Part shown: positions 47,294 to 60,272 of the stretch, piece by piece
How positions within the stretch are numbered: the stretch's first letter is position 1
Layout: every line of letters starts with the position of its first letter
From: Dasypus novemcinctus
Lineage: Eukaryota > Chordata > Mammalia > Cingulata > Dasypodidae
Length of the DNA stretch: 64,000 bases
Direction of reading: 5' to 3'
Assembly (NCBI RefSeq): GCF_030445035.2
Contig: NC_080680.1
Location: 47,133,212 to 47,197,211, forward strand
The notes under the pieces: generated by a model
Seen by the model: the letters and a program-made list of their open reading frames with translations, nothing else
What the model was told of the DNA's origin: nothing
Database searches by the model: none
Translations under genes and position numbers: made by a program

Positions 47294-47880
47294 TGTGGTA
47301 GTTTGAAATTATTTTAGGAATCCCCCAAAGAAAAAAGATTATGTTTGTGGACTAAATCCATTTCTGCAGGTATAAGTCCCTTTCAATTGGACTATTTCAG
47401 TGAGGCGTGACTCAGGTTGAGTCTCTGTCCTCTTGTTGGGTCTGATATAAATGGGACACACAGGAAAAGAAAACTTCCCCATATTTGATCCTGCCATGTA
47501 AAAGGAAGGAGGAGCTCAAAGAGATGAGGCCCAGGGAGAGATAAGCCATATTCCTGATAGCTTGCAGTTGAACTTGGGAAGAAAGCAGAGTAGCCAAGCC
47601 TGTGAGAGTAGGCTGGTAAGAGACAAGCTCTATGCCTGGTTGCTCACAGCTGAGCCCTGGGAGTATAGTTGAGAAGGGAAGGCAGAGACCTAGGTAAAGA
47701 TTGCCTGCCATCTTGCTTCAAAATATGGCGCTGACTTTAACAAGAAAGCTCCTCTTATGGTGCCTTATGTTGGATTTTTCACAGCCTTGGAACTGTAAAC
47801 ATTTACCTCAAATAAATCCCCTTTATAAAAGCCAAACCATTTCTAGTATTTTGCATTGGCAGCCCTTTGGCAAACAAAAA
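47294..47880 (+). mobile_element. MaLR-like solo LTR, copy B
   Basis: Starts tgtggtagtttgaaat and ends ccctttggcaaac. Shares ggtctgatataaatgg, cacagctgagccctggg-type and ctcctcttatggtgcctta blocks with copy A. Inserted in the antisense L1. Confidence 0.65.
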
Positions 47881-47937
47881 TAGAAGGGCTATCATTTCCT
47901 GCTTCTTTGTCTTGTAATCTTTTGTTGCTCATTGTAC

Positions 47938-48032
47938 TTTTTTTTTTTTTAGGTACTGGGGGCCGGGGATTGAACCTGGGACCACATATGTGGGAAGCTG
48001 GCCCTCAACCACTGAACCGCATTGGCTTCCCT
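47938..48032 (-). mobile_element. Short DAS-type SINE, antisense
   Basis: T12, then ggattgaacctgggacc (B-box complement) and ccgcattggcttccc (head complement). Confidence 0.7.
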
Positions 48033-48045
48033 GAGTTAGTTTTTA

Positions 48046-48158
48046 AGTTTGTTTTGCTTGTTGTTTGTTTTGTGTTTTTCAGGAGGCACTGGGAAACGAA
48101 CCTGGGACCTCACATGTGCGAGGTGGGCGCTCAACAACCTGAGTCACATCTACTCCCA
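48046..48158 (-). mobile_element. Short DAS-type SINE, antisense
   Basis: cgaacctgggacctcacatg and gagtcacatctactccc mark B-box and head complements; second of an adjacent pair. Confidence 0.65.
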
Positions 48159-49569
48159 TCACTGCACATTTTAAAGTGTTAACTCTGGGATTAAATCCCT
48201 GAGTTCTCTGTGCCTTAATATGTATCCATCTAGTGATAGGACAGAGATTTTTCTGAGTATCGGGAGCTAACAAAAACATACAAACCAAAGTGTAAAAGCC
48301 CCTTTCGCCTTGCAAATTAGCTCTCCTTTGCTGTTGTTCTCTTAGCCCTCCTATCAAGATTAGCTCAGGGTGAATGTGAGTGCAAGGTCCTACCTGTCTT
48401 ATCTGGGTTTGTGTGGCGCCTGTTGCCCTTCCTGGGCTTGAGGTTGCTTGTAGCCCTATGAATTTCCCTGTCCACAGTTCAAGGAGTTCAAATTCCCTGT
48501 CTAATTCCCCCGAAATAGATCTTCACCCCCTTGCGGGAGTTCCACTGCATGACTCAATGCAGGCAGTCCCTTTCCCCAGGCCTGTGTGACCCAACTGTTT
48601 TCCACACTGCTTCTGTCATCTGCAAGCTACTTCTTTGACCCCAGGGGAGAAATTCTGGGAGGGTGGCCTGAGACAAGTTTCTGAGCTCAGTCTTTCAGAC
48701 ATCCACCAATGGATTGGCACTGATATACAAGTATCCCAGTACGTGCATAGGGGTTACCCTACTCCCTCTGAAACAGGACCAGGGCCCCACAGTAGGACCA
48801 CAGGCTGGTTCCACTCCATACTGGGGAGGAGGTAAAGGAGTCCAGCACTGGCACCAGGAGCTTCTTCTATGGCTTTTGAAGCTGCTGTTTTCTTGATTCA
48901 CCTTCTCACCCTGTTACTACAGCCCTTTAACTGTTTTCCATAGTTTTGATTATGGGTATTGATTTTAAGAGCCCTTTGCCACTTTTACCTGAGAGATTTG
49001 GAACAATAGTCACCTTCAGAGCCAGTCCCCAGAGATCCGAATTAGTTGATCAGAAGCAGGGATCAGAGACCACACCACACATCCCCAGAGTTTGGAGGAC
49101 TAGGTCCTTGTAGCCCACCCTGGAACCAGCAAGATGTACCAGGAGCCCAGGCTTCAGTCCCCACTGCTCCCTGCCATAAAGCAGGGGGATGGTGGCCACT
49201 GCAGGGAGTGTGAAATTCACTGGATTTACAGAAATTTATCAGCCTCTTCCTTGGATGCTGCATAGTGTTCCACCAGATTCTGAAGTTTCAAAATAGTTGA
49301 TTCAGACAGTTCCTGTGAGTTCAATAGTTGTTTTGGTGGAGGGACTGATTCCTGGATCCTTCTACTCCACCATCTTTCCACAATCCACCCCAACATTCAA
49401 AGATATATGAGGACTTTTACAAATTTATCTTTTGTTATTGCCTTCTAGCAATTATATTCTGGACAGAGAATGAGGACTATATAGTAATTTATTATAATTT
49501 GTTGAGACTTGCTTTATGACTTATTAATAAGAAAGTTTTCATAATTTTAAGAAATGTTTTAAATTGTTT

Positions 49570-50283
49570 GTAAATGGTTTTGGGACAACTGGATTTCCAC
49601 ATACAAAAGAATGTAGTTTGATCCTTACTTGACACCACATACAAAAATTAATTCTAAATGGACCAACAACCTAAATATAACATCTAAAGTCATATAAATC
49701 AGAGAAAACAGGGATAAATCTTCATGACCTGGATATATCTTATCATATCTCTGATAAAGGTTTAATATCCAGATTATATTAAAAGTGCCCACAACTCAAC
49801 AACAAAATGACTAAATCCAATTTAAAAATGAGGTAATAACTTGAATAGACATTTCTTCAAAGAAGATGCACAAATAGCCAATAAGAACATGCAAAGATGC
49901 TCAACGTCATTAGCCATTAGGGAAATGCAGATCAAAACCACAATGAGATACCACTTCAATGAGATTGTCTATTATTATTGTCTATTGGTAAGGATGTAGA
50001 AAAATTGGAATCTTCATGCATTGCTGGTGAGAATGTAAAATTGTGCAGCTACTATGAAAAACAGTGTGGTAGTTCCTCAAACAGGTAGACATATAACTAC
50101 TAATGACCCATTAATTTTATTCCTAAGTATATGCCCAAAAGAATTGAAAATGGGTACTCAAAGAGATACTTGTATACCAAAGTTCATAGCAGCATTGTTA
50201 CCAATAGCCAGAAGGTGGAAACAAGCATCCATCAACAAACAAATAGATAAACAAAATGTGGTATGTGTGTGTGTGTGTGTGTA
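49570..50283 (+). mobile_element. L1 ORF2 C-terminal fragment ending in (GT)n
   Basis: Sense L1: gacatttcttcaaagaagat, catgcaaagatgctcaacg, caaaaccacaatgagatacc, catccatcaacaaacaaat. Ends at a (GT)n run (50264-50283). Confidence 0.7.
50264..50283. repeat. (GT)n microsatellite
   Basis: About ten gt units at the end of the sense L1 fragment. Confidence 0.85.
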
Positions 50284-50314
50284 TAATCATCTGTTCCAAG
50301 GCTACCATTAGGGT

Positions 50315-50960
50315 ACATTGGACCTTCTCATTCTTTCTTCTTACCTCTCAACTGCTCATATTTTATATTGTCTTTTCTTTTACTGCTGCATTCTGGGTAA
50401 TTTCTTCATCTCTTTCTTCTAGTTTTCTGATTCTTTCTTCCATTGCATTTAATCTGCTGTTTAAGCTATATATTGACCTTCAAATCAATAATTACATTTT
50501 TCATTGCTTGAAGCTACATGTAGTTCTTTTTCAAATCTCTCCTTTTGCTTGCTCACTTCTGTGATTTTGTTACTCTCTTAAACATTTCATACATAGTTAT
50601 TTTATCATTTTTATCTGATAATTCCAATGTCTAAAGTAAATATTTGTTGTATCTGCTAATCCTCATTAATAGCAATTTTATTTTCAAGTGTGTTTGGGGA
50701 TCTTGATTGCAAGCTTATATTTAGTTGATAAAAATTTGTGGAAATACTAGTGATATAGCCAGAGAATGCTTTTTTCCCAAGAATTATTACTATTTGTTTC
50801 TGCCAGGAAGCACTTCAACCTTCTCTCAATGTCCCAGGCTTAATAGAGAAGTTTTTAATTCAACTCCTGAATCTTATTTTCAGCAAATAGTTTAATTTTC
50901 TGTTACAGCAATTATATCGGCATTTGACCTTAGAGAAACCACCTTTTGTTTTTACTTCTT
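50315..50960 (-). mobile_element. L1/HAL1-like ORF1 region, antisense
   Basis: ttctgggtaatttcttcatc, ttctgattctttcttccat, taatctgctgtttaagc, ctgataattccaatgtc are antisense ORF1-region wording. Confidence 0.5.
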
Positions 50961-52915
50961 GTTCATATCACCAGCTTCAGATCAGGAGTTGGTTTGTTGT
51001 TTTGTTTTGTTACCTTGGGAAATGCCCTTTTTTTTTTTCAAGACCAGCAGTGCATATAAAGTATGTTTACCCAGGATTTAGTTGATGTGTAGTGGGAAGA
51101 ACTTTCTAGAAGTTGTGCTTCTGTAAAGAAGTCTGTAGGTGATTTTCTTGATGACCCAGGAAGAGTAATTTTAATCTTTCAAAAATTGCTTTAGTTTCTT
51201 CCATAAAATATTGTCCACTTTAAAATCTACTAAGGCTTTCAAACTACTCACATAAATGCTACAATTAATTATTAATATGTCATCACAGGTGGGCTAATTG
51301 TTATTACTATCATTCCTCAAGCTGCTTAATTTAAAATGCCATGAGACCCCTAAAAAGATCCTTTGTTTTTATTTTAATTTAAAAGAGACTAAAATTAAAC
51401 TTTCATTGGATTGTAAAAATACAATAATTTGGAATTCAGATTAATTGCAAATATACTTTCCCTACGAGAAATTATAACAGAAAACAAGCACACATGTATA
51501 CACACAAACATTCACACAAGCCCATCTCTTAAAATTAATTGGTTATAAGGACAATGGGGGTGTGTTACTTGCTCCTCTCCAGCTAAGGTTTTGCCTACTT
51601 ACATTATAATGGAGCCAATTTGACCTTGCCTACACCAAACTATATAAGAACTGGAATTTTATAAGGCTTTTCATAGTCTTTGCTCTGATGAGTTCTCCAA
51701 TTAACTCCATGACAGTTAGAATTTGGCCTTTCATTCCCAGATGTTTCAAACCCTTCTTTAGTCAATGGGTTTCCATTTGCATCTGAAGTCTGGCATTTGA
51801 CAGATTTCTTTAAAATCATAAATTAAGGAAGTGTTAGAACTGGGAGGGATCATATAAACAATCTGGTCTAAATTACCCATTTTCGGATGAGAATTTTAAT
51901 AGGTCTAGAGAAATGAAGTGACATAACCTAGAAACCTATTTTTATGCATCTGAAATTCTTCTCAGGAGAGTGCTTGTTCAGTATTTTAGATCTGGTTACA
52001 AATCATGCTTCCTTTCTAAGTGACATTCCTGACCCATATATTTATGCCTGTGGCCTCTAATGACATCACATAAGAAAGCTTAGGTAAGTTTTTGCAAAAC
52101 AGTTTTCCCTATATTCTTAATCTAAAAAGGAAATTCCTCATCCCACTTCAGATAGACGCAATTTTAGGTCTGATTTTCCCTGAATCATGATTATATAATT
52201 TTATCTGAACTTGAGCTCTGCATCCAAATGTTCATGTTATTTAAATGTGAATTGTTGGCTTTGAGATAAAGCCAAGTTCTCAATCCTCTCTCTGAACATG
52301 ATATCACATTGTCCATGGTTACCCTGTGACTGCTAATTTGGGGGGGGAAATGATGCTGTTTGGCTGAAGAAAACAAGTAAATTCCTCAACTTCTTTTTTC
52401 TATTCTTGGTCACTCATATTGGATGAAAGTTATACACTAAGTAGGATGAAGGTTTAAAATACTAGAATTTTTATAGGGAGAGAATGATAAGCCTTTGTCA
52501 ATGCATTTATTCAAACAATAGTAAAACATACAAAGGTCCAACACTTGGAAAGAATTTAGCTAATCTCATCAAGAACATTTATAGCAATATATAACTTGAA
52601 ATGATTTTTTCTCTCTCTGTACCTAAAAACATTGGTCCAAGGGTAATTCGTTAGAGTTGAATGCAATTTTGTAATTGTTGTTTTGCTGCGGCTTTTTAGA
52701 TGTTCCACAATGAAGAGTTTATTTTAAATGATTTTAGAGAATGAAAACCTAATTTTATTAAATAACAAATTGGAAGGTAGTGATTTAGGTTCACAATTTT
52801 TTCTCTGCAAGACTACTTGTCATAAAAATCTTCAAATGGTTAGTTCCACTACTGACTTTAAAATATAACTTAATTTATAAAAATATTATTCATAGTCAAA
52901 TTTTTCAGGAATGTG
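50961..52915. other. Intergenic, little recognised
   Basis: A MIR/L3-like scrap at 51835-51935 (gaactgggagggatcatat) is the only recognisable item; no gene. Confidence 0.35.
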
Positions 52916-52919
52916 CCTA

Positions 52920-53335
52920 TTATTTTCCTAGGACTGCTCTAATAATTGCCACAAATGGGATGACAGAAATTTATTCTCTCACATTTCTGGAGACTAGAAG
53001 ACCAAAATCAAAATATCAGCAGGGCATGCTCCTTCTGAAACCTTCCCTGCCTTTTCTTAGTTTCAGGTGGCTTCTCAGCAATCTGTAGAGTTTTTGGCTT
53101 GTAGCTGCAGCACTTCAATCTCTACCTCCATTGATAAATGGCCTTTTACTCTCCTTTCTTTCCCCCTCTTAGAACGGCACCAGCCATATGGATTAGGGCT
53201 CAACCTTCTCCATGACCTCATCTGAACCATTCCATCTGCAATGACCCTATTTTCAAATAAGGTCACATTCTGAGGTACACGGGGGTAGGAATTCAACATA
53301 TCTTTTGAGGGACACAATTCAACCCATAACGGCGT
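52920..53335 (-). mobile_element. MaLR (MLT1/MST-like) LTR, antisense
   Basis: ttttcctaggactgctc, acagaaatttattctctcac, ggagactagaagaccaaaatc, aataaggtcacattctgagg and ggacacaattcaacccataa match the antisense MaLR order end to end. Confidence 0.75.
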
Positions 53336-53663
53336 CTTTGTACAAAGAGGTATAGCATTACTTGTTTCAATTCTACTTAAGCTTATTGAATCACTCAACC
53401 TTTTCTTTTTTACTAACTTACTCTGACTCTATTTCTAAAATAGTTTATAACGGAATGGCCCTGCAAACCACAATTTTACAAATATTGCACTTATTGGGTT
53501 ATATTCTGATATGCTTATGTAGAGACCTCAGAAGAGAAATAGGCAAATTTCCTCTTGCAAGAGTGATCATTAACACCACCAATCAACTGAGCAAGTGTGT
53601 GTGTGTTCCACTCACAGACAATAGACTGCTTTGGCTTTCTATTTCAGATATAGATTTGATGAG

Positions 53664-54275
53664 TGCACTAGTTTGAAACTTTTCTTTCAATGGATGTGGG
53701 GCCTCTTTGATTGGATTGAATTCAGTTGGGGGCCTTTGACTGGAGTACTTCAGTGAGGTGTGACCCAGGGTGTGTCTCGGTCCTCTTGCTGGAGTCCTTT
53801 ATAAACAAGAGAAACATGCAGAGACACAAAGAGAAAGAGAGCCACCACCATTTCACCCTGCCACGCTAGAGAGGATTCCAGAATCGCCTGCCTCCGCAGA
53901 AAGACAGAGAAAGCCAGAGAGGCTAAGCTAGAGGCGGGATGCTAGAATCAGCAGTGGAGCCCAAAGCTGAAGCTAAGCCTGGAGGAGAGGGGAGAGGCAA
54001 GTGTGTGCCTGATTGCCCAAAGCTGAGCTGGAAGAAAGTGAGCGTAGAGGGGAAGGTAGAGAACTCGGCAGAGATGAGCTGCCATTGTGCCTTGCCATGT
54101 GGCAGATGTCCAGGATCTCCAGCAGCTGACCTTTGGTGAGACAACATTTCTGATGATGCCTTGATTTGGTCATTTCACAATCTCAGAACTGTAAGCTTTT
54201 TACCTAATAAATTCCCATTGTAAAATCCAAACCATTTCTGGTATTTTGCATTGGCAGCCTGTGGCAAACTAAGAC
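53664..54275 (+). mobile_element. MaLR-like solo LTR, copy C
   Basis: Starts tgcactagtttgaaac, ends ggcaaactaagaca, with cttcagtgaggtgtgaccc and taataaattcccattgtaaa in the expected places. Best preserved of the three homologous copies by eye. Confidence 0.65.
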
Positions 54276-55160
54276 AAGGAGTTAAAGTTTTTAGGGTTGT
54301 ACACCTTGTCTATGGGTACCTGCCAGAAATTAGATCTCGGGGGAGCAGGCTCTGAGATAGAAATTGGGACACAGGAAGTTTATTAGGGAGTGCTCTTGGA
54401 AGCAAACCTATCTATTCTCCTGGTTTAGGCCAATATTAAGGGGGACAGGAGATGGAGGGCAGTGTCCTGTACCTCAGGCCAAGGGGAAGATGAATCTAAG
54501 GGGACTTTGAGATCCAGCTATTCCTCCCATGTGGAGATTCTACTTCTAGTGTCACTTTTGGAAGATATGTGTTTATTTTTATTAAGGAAGGCAACATTTT
54601 AAAAATAGGAGTCTGTAAAATTTAATGGCTAAACACTTCAAATCCTTAAGAATTTCTATTATAATAGTCAAAATTGGTGATGGTTTTAGAATCAATTTAA
54701 TATATTTTTTCAGATATCATCTCAATTGAAAAATCAGTGTTTTCTGTTTTTTAAAAAATATATAACTTTCTTCTCAAGTTTTTCTTTGTTGCTGTGTTTA
54801 TGTGGTCTCACTGGGCTCTCCATCCCCCCCTCCCTTTCTTCCCAAAATTCATTCTTGCTTTCAATTAGAGATATTTTACAAGAGAGTAAAGTCTAAGCAC
54901 GACCCACCCAGCTTTTTTATCCTGTATGGCTGGGCTTTAATGAAAGCTTGCGTTTTCCCAAAGTCTGATCTTCCCTGAGTGAGGAGAGAAAAACATTTGG
55001 AAAAAATGCCTTGAGCATGAGAACCATGTAATTTCATTTGAACTAAGGAATTCTTATTGAAAGGACAGTCATGTTTTTGTCTTAAAAGTTGTTATGGAAA
55101 AGGATAAATACTAGTTCTTTCCTCCCTTACTTTTTTGCATAAACAATAAAAAAAATTAAA
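54276..55160. other. Intergenic, possible old LTR scrap
   Basis: ggaagtttattagggagtg near 54375 is LTR-like, but I cannot name it. Otherwise nothing. Confidence 0.3.
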
Positions 55161-55163
55161 GGC

Positions 55164-55906
55164 TGTGTGAATGGCTGGGTAGAAAAACAGTGCGGAGAGG
55201 GTAAGTAGGACCACCAGGAGGGCCTGTCTTAGAACCTACTTCTTTCTGGGAAGGTCTATCCACTGTTCTGGGCCCCCTAGAACCCCACTCAGCTGGGGCA
55301 ATGGCGACCCCCATTAGTGATAATTCAGAGAGCCATCTTGACATTTCTCCAAAGAAGCTATTGTTGGGGAAGTCAAGGACACACTCAGAGGCCATCTCCC
55401 AGCCTTGCCTATGCCCCCTCCTTTTCCACACTAGCTTGTTCATGTGCAGGTGCTTGTTATGTTTCCATTGTGCTTGTTTGGTATGTTTCTATTTCGCAAA
55501 AGATTGCAGGCAGCTGGGGGAGATGTTAAATCTTAACCAGTCCCAGCAGCTTGCTGGGGCGCAAAGGTTGCTTATTGGCAGAGCACTCTCCCCTGGGCCT
55601 AGAGTGTATAAAAGCTCAGCACTTGGGCAGTGCAGGTGTCCTTCATCTCTGACATGAAGATAGGAATGTGGAGTTGCCATGAAGTTTGGCCTCCCTGGGG
55701 AAGAGCCACAGTTGGTCTCTCATCTCTGACACAAAGAGAGGTGTGTCGAATACCATCCACTGACCTTTACCTAACATTTGGCATTCTTGAGGGACTGGCC
55801 AAGGTGGGATCTTTACATCTCTTTTTTTGGACCCTTTGTTCTGTGCAGGCAGTAAAGCAGTGATTTCCTGGGAGTCTCTTTTTGGCCCGAGCCTGTGTTC
55901 CCATCA
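55164..55906 (+). mobile_element. Probable solo LTR with TATA box
   Basis: TG...CA bounded block with gtataaaagctcagc (TATA near 55607-55615) and, about 240 bases later, cagtaaagcagtgatttcc plus a U5-like pyrimidine-rich end. The layout suggests a class I/II retroviral LTR. No target duplication was confirmed, so confidence is moderate. Confidence 0.5.
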
Positions 55907-55934
55907 TGTACCATATAGCAACTCATTATTGTAC

Positions 55935-56780
55935 CGATGCAATGGCCAATAAGCACATCAAAAAGGGGCTCAACAGCATTAGCCATTAGGGAATGCAAAT
56001 CAAAATCAGGAGATACTGCTTCATACCCACCACGATGGCTATTATTTAAAATGCAAAATAAGTGTTGGTGAGGCATGTGAAGATATAGGAACCCTAATGT
56101 ATTGTTGATAGAAATATAAAATGGTGCAGGGACTGTAGAAAACAGCTTGGTGGTTCATCAAAGTTAGGTATGGAACTACCATACGGTATGGCAATTCTAC
56201 TTCAAGGTAAATACCTAAAAGAATTGAAAGTAGGGACTCAGACATCTGTATACCAATGTTCATAGCAGCATTATTCACAATAGCCAATAGGTGGAAGCAA
56301 CCAAGTGTCTATCAGTGGATGGATAGATAAACAAAATGGAATATAGACATACCATAGAATGTTATTCAGCTGTAAAAAGAATGAAATTCTGATACATGCT
56401 ACAACATGGATAAACAATGAAAAAGACATCATGTTGACCGAAACAAGTGCGACACAAAAAGGCAAATATTGTATTATCTCACTAATGTGAGATAATTAGG
56501 ATACACAAATTCAGAGATACAGAAAATAGATGGCAGAAGGAGGTTGCCAGAAGCAGGGGTTTTGGCAGGGAGTGGGCAGTTAACTCTTAATTGGTAGGGT
56601 ATTTCTGCTTGGGATGATGGAAAAGTTTTAGTAATGCATAGTGGTGATGGTGGCACAACATTGTGAATGTAATTAACACCACTAAATTGTATACTTGAAG
56701 ATGGCTATGGGAAACATTATGTTGTGTTTATTTTACCACAATGAAAATGAAATAAAATAAAATGCGCAAAAGTGAAAAAA
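55935..56780 (+). mobile_element. L1 ORF2 end and 3'UTR
   Basis: Sense L1: ggggctcaacagcattagcc, ggaagcaaccaagtgtctat, catgctacaacatggataa, then 3'UTR and an A-rich tail to 56780. Confidence 0.75.
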
Positions 56781-58295
56781 GAAAAAAAGTAATGATAAAG
56801 AACAGTTTTGTCATTTTTTAAGTATTTTGGACTGCTATAGAATCCAATAGTTATATATTAATAGTTAATATTAAGGTTTTGGTTTGCATGGAACCTGTGA
56901 ATATCTAGAATTACATCCACTTGGGATTTATGATTTTTGAAATTGTCAGAATAAACATAGTGGAAAACATAATAATAGATAATAGGATGGAGGTCACAAT
57001 TCTTATATACTTCCGGTTTGTTTTAAGTGGGCACTAAATCTGACTCTAAACTCATGGATAAACATAGGAGATAAAAGGCTAACAATGAATATGATTTTTG
57101 GTCAAAATGATAAAGGTATGTCCAGACAGAGATATAAAGTGTGTGTGAGGGAGGAGGGGAGAGAGAAAGATCTGATTAGAATTCAGTGAACTCTCTACTG
57201 TCTATAGCGTTAAAAAACTTCTTCTTAACGCCTCTGGTTATTTTAATAAGAGAAATAATACACAGAAAATCCAGGTAGAGCATTTTTTTAATACTGGAAA
57301 GCTGGTTGAGACTTTGTCAAATAGAACAATTGTTATTATTGTCTAATTCAAGTGGAATTAAGTCTGTCTCCAACCAGTTTGTCATTTGAAAAAAAGACCA
57401 AAGTGAAGGGAAAAAATGGTAACTCTTCCTTTGTTAGGAACAATAGGTTTCTTCACTTTATTTTCTAGTTTATGTTCATTCTTTAACCCAGAGAGTCCCG
57501 TCTGCATTTGTGAAGGCTTCTTGATAATTAGCCTTCCTGGCTTTAGGGTTAATTAAATTATCCCAAGTAATATTTAACACCGTGAACTGTGAGGATTGTG
57601 GACAAGGTGGACTGGTTTGTCACATATGACTAGAACTACTGAGATGCTCTTTTTAATTTAAATTTTTATACTTTGTTTTATTGAAAATGTCAAGCATATA
57701 TATATACTAAACGGATAGACAAGCACAATGAATTTAATCATTCTGCTTCAAAGATCACCAACGCAGGGCCAATCCTGTTTCATATATACCTTTACCCCCA
57801 GATTATTGTGAAGCAAAGCCCAGACATCATTATTATTTCAGCTGAGATGATCACTACCACTTTTCAGTAGGGGACAAATGCTAAGAGACAAGCCTATAAG
57901 CAAAGACATCAGTTGCATATAATTAAAGTGTAGTAAGGTTGAATGTTAAAAGAATGTTAAAGAGTCATACTCTAAAGCAGTACCAACTTCAGTGAACATT
58001 ATTGTAGGCTCTCACAAAGATCCCTAAACATTACAAACGGTGTGTACAGAACCAAAATCTGACCAACTCTGGTCTGTTCATCAGAAGCCTGTGCATATAT
58101 GTAAAAGTACACAGAGTCTACTTTTAGCTCAGTGACTCAGGATGCCTTTCTTCCACATTTTTCTCTTGCCAGCTTTGGGACTGTGCCTGAAACTCCATAT
58201 TACTCCTCTACTCACTTTGACTTGCCAGCATTGCAGGCCCTATTGAAAGCAGGGCAAGTGGGACATTATCAATCATTAACAACTTAAGTCTGTTT
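56781..58295. other. Intergenic; possible old L1-type scrap
   Basis: 57660-57860 resembles an antisense L1 3' end (tattgaaaatgtcaagcata); the remainder shows nothing identifiable. Confidence 0.35.
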
Positions 58296-58299
58296 TAAA

Positions 58300-58965
58300 T
58301 AACATTTTCCCTCATTACAAAAGAATGTGATTTCATTACATACAATTTGGAAAATACAAAAAAGGCCAAAGAAGAACATAAAAAGCACCCATAATCAGGG
58401 GTAAACACCAGTATTTGGAGGTACTTCCTTCAATTTTTTTTCTTGGGCATGTATAAACATTTTTTATAAACATGAGATCATATAGTACATGTTTTGTACA
58501 TAATGTACATACTGTACATTCTATATAGTGAACCTAATTCTATATAATTAAATATTCTTCTCCAACATAACTTTTTATTTTTGCAAGATAGTTCATTGTA
58601 AGGAAGGACTATAATGTTTTTTGGGGGGATTTAAATGATTTCCAACTTATTACTAGATACACCTTTGTGAGGCACATTTTTAAAGCTAAAACTCTATGCC
58701 CATCCATATCTATTTCCTTTGGCACTAATTCTGGGAAAGTGTTGGGTCCAAGGATAGGCATATTTTTTAAGACCTCTTTTTTAAAAAAAAAATATTCAAT
58801 GCTAACTGTCCTCTAGGAAATTTGCACCAAAAGATATTCCAACCAATGGTGTGTAAATGTACTTCTGTTTCCCTGATTCTCATCAACATTATTTCTTGTA
58901 ATAAAAAAAAAGTCTGTCATTTTGATGATATATACCTGTTAATTTTTGTCAGCTTAGTTTTAGTT
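58300..58965 (-). mobile_element. Old L1 3' region, antisense
   Basis: gcacccataatcaggggtaa, gatttccaacttattac, ctgtttccctgattctcatc are antisense L1 landmarks, heavily diverged. Confidence 0.45.
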
Positions 58966-60120
58966 TGGAGTCCAGTAAGTTTGACTAGAAAGGTTGGTAG
59001 GGTGGGTAGAGCAGGAAGGGAATGGTCCAGGCATGGAAATTGTTAGTATATTTTACAAAATAAAGTTAGAATCTAATATTTGAAAATTGGATATTTGAAA
59101 TTTGGGAATTTCCGTCCATAAGGTTTTGTAATGGGGGGAAATCTTAAGTCTTAGTAAGGGGTTTTGGAGAATCAGATATTTTACTTTTTTTATTTTAGGA
59201 AGAAAGGTCCACAGGATAAGCCTCCCCTTCCCCTTTAACTGTCCAGAACAGATACCACAATTCAATCCAATCCAAACAGTCTGAAGAGCACTGGATCTGT
59301 AGAAGGAAGACCAGGTCTTAATTTAGGCAAGATCTAAACCTCTCCAGTCCGGTTTCCATATTAAGAATGTGAAAATAACATCATGCCAATATTACCTTCC
59401 TTATAAATTTACTGTAGAATTAAGTTGTCATGCATTTGAAAACACATTGTAAAACTTAAATGCTACAAAGGAATGTGGCAGGGAATTAGATTCTAAAGTC
59501 AGCAAATTATGGTGAAAACTGAGTGCAATAAAAATTACAGAGTTCTTTAAATTGCCCAGAAGTGCGGTAAGATGCTCACATTTATGAAGCACTGGAGAAC
59601 AAAGACCCTCTCAGGGAAAGCTGGGACAAATACACCCTCAGTAAAATTGCCAGTAGTATTGATGCACAAATTTTCATTTCTTCTCTTTCTGCCAAGAACA
59701 TAACCTAATCGGAATAAGTTTAATGAAAGTATAATGCATCTTTATAATTTTTATTCTACACTTTTACATTGGCAGGTCAAGAAACCTTTCTTGCCTCCTT
59801 ATCTACTGGTGTAGTACAGCTGGATTGTGGTTTCTTCAACTGTTTCATCTGACATATTTTCACAGATAACCAAGTTCCAGGCTGCTGTGCTGGGTGTGAG
59901 GGTAGGGGTGGGGGTTAGGGGATGTAGTGGGACTAGGAAGGAGATACAGCCTGACCACAAGAGGCTGGTGAGTAATGAGGCAGTTTCAACTTTGGTTTGT
60001 GGAATCCAGGGTTCTTCTATAACCTGAAATCCATATATTTTCTTAGCCACAATGCTACATCTGAAACGAATTATGTGACTTTTTTAACTAACAAAAACAA
60101 TTTTGTCAAATGCAATGAAT
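58966..60120. other. Intergenic, weak MIR only
   Basis: A weak sense MIR lies at about 59285-59460. The minus frame at 59799-60050 has no domain. Confidence 0.35.
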
Positions 60121-60123
60121 GTG

Positions 60124-60272
60124 CCACACTGATGAAAAGAGGTTGTTGATGCGGGAAGAGTGGGGGGAAGGGTGGGGAGTAGGGTATAACTAGAACCTTA
60201 TATTTTTTAATGTAACATTTGGACTGATCCATGTATCTTTAAAAAAAGACAATAAAATATTTTTGAAAAAAA
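60124..60272 (+). mobile_element. 5'-truncated L1 3' end
   Basis: gaagggtggggagtagggta, ttttttaatgtaacattt, gtatctttaaaaaaagac, aataaaatattt-A. Homologous to the L1 end inserted in the ERV-L. Confidence 0.6.

Larger units (their letters stand above)
46353..49395 (-). mobile_element. L1 5' half, antisense (5'UTR and ORF1 start)
   Basis: The right end, ttctactccaccatctttcc (about 49361-49380), is the complement of the typical L1 5' start. Moving left come about 1.2 kb of GC-richer 5'UTR and then the Lys/Glu-rich ORF1 coiled-coil region (46353-46660, 47108-47290). It is split by LTR copy B, two short SINEs and a DAS-SINE. The 3' half is absent. Confidence 0.65.
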
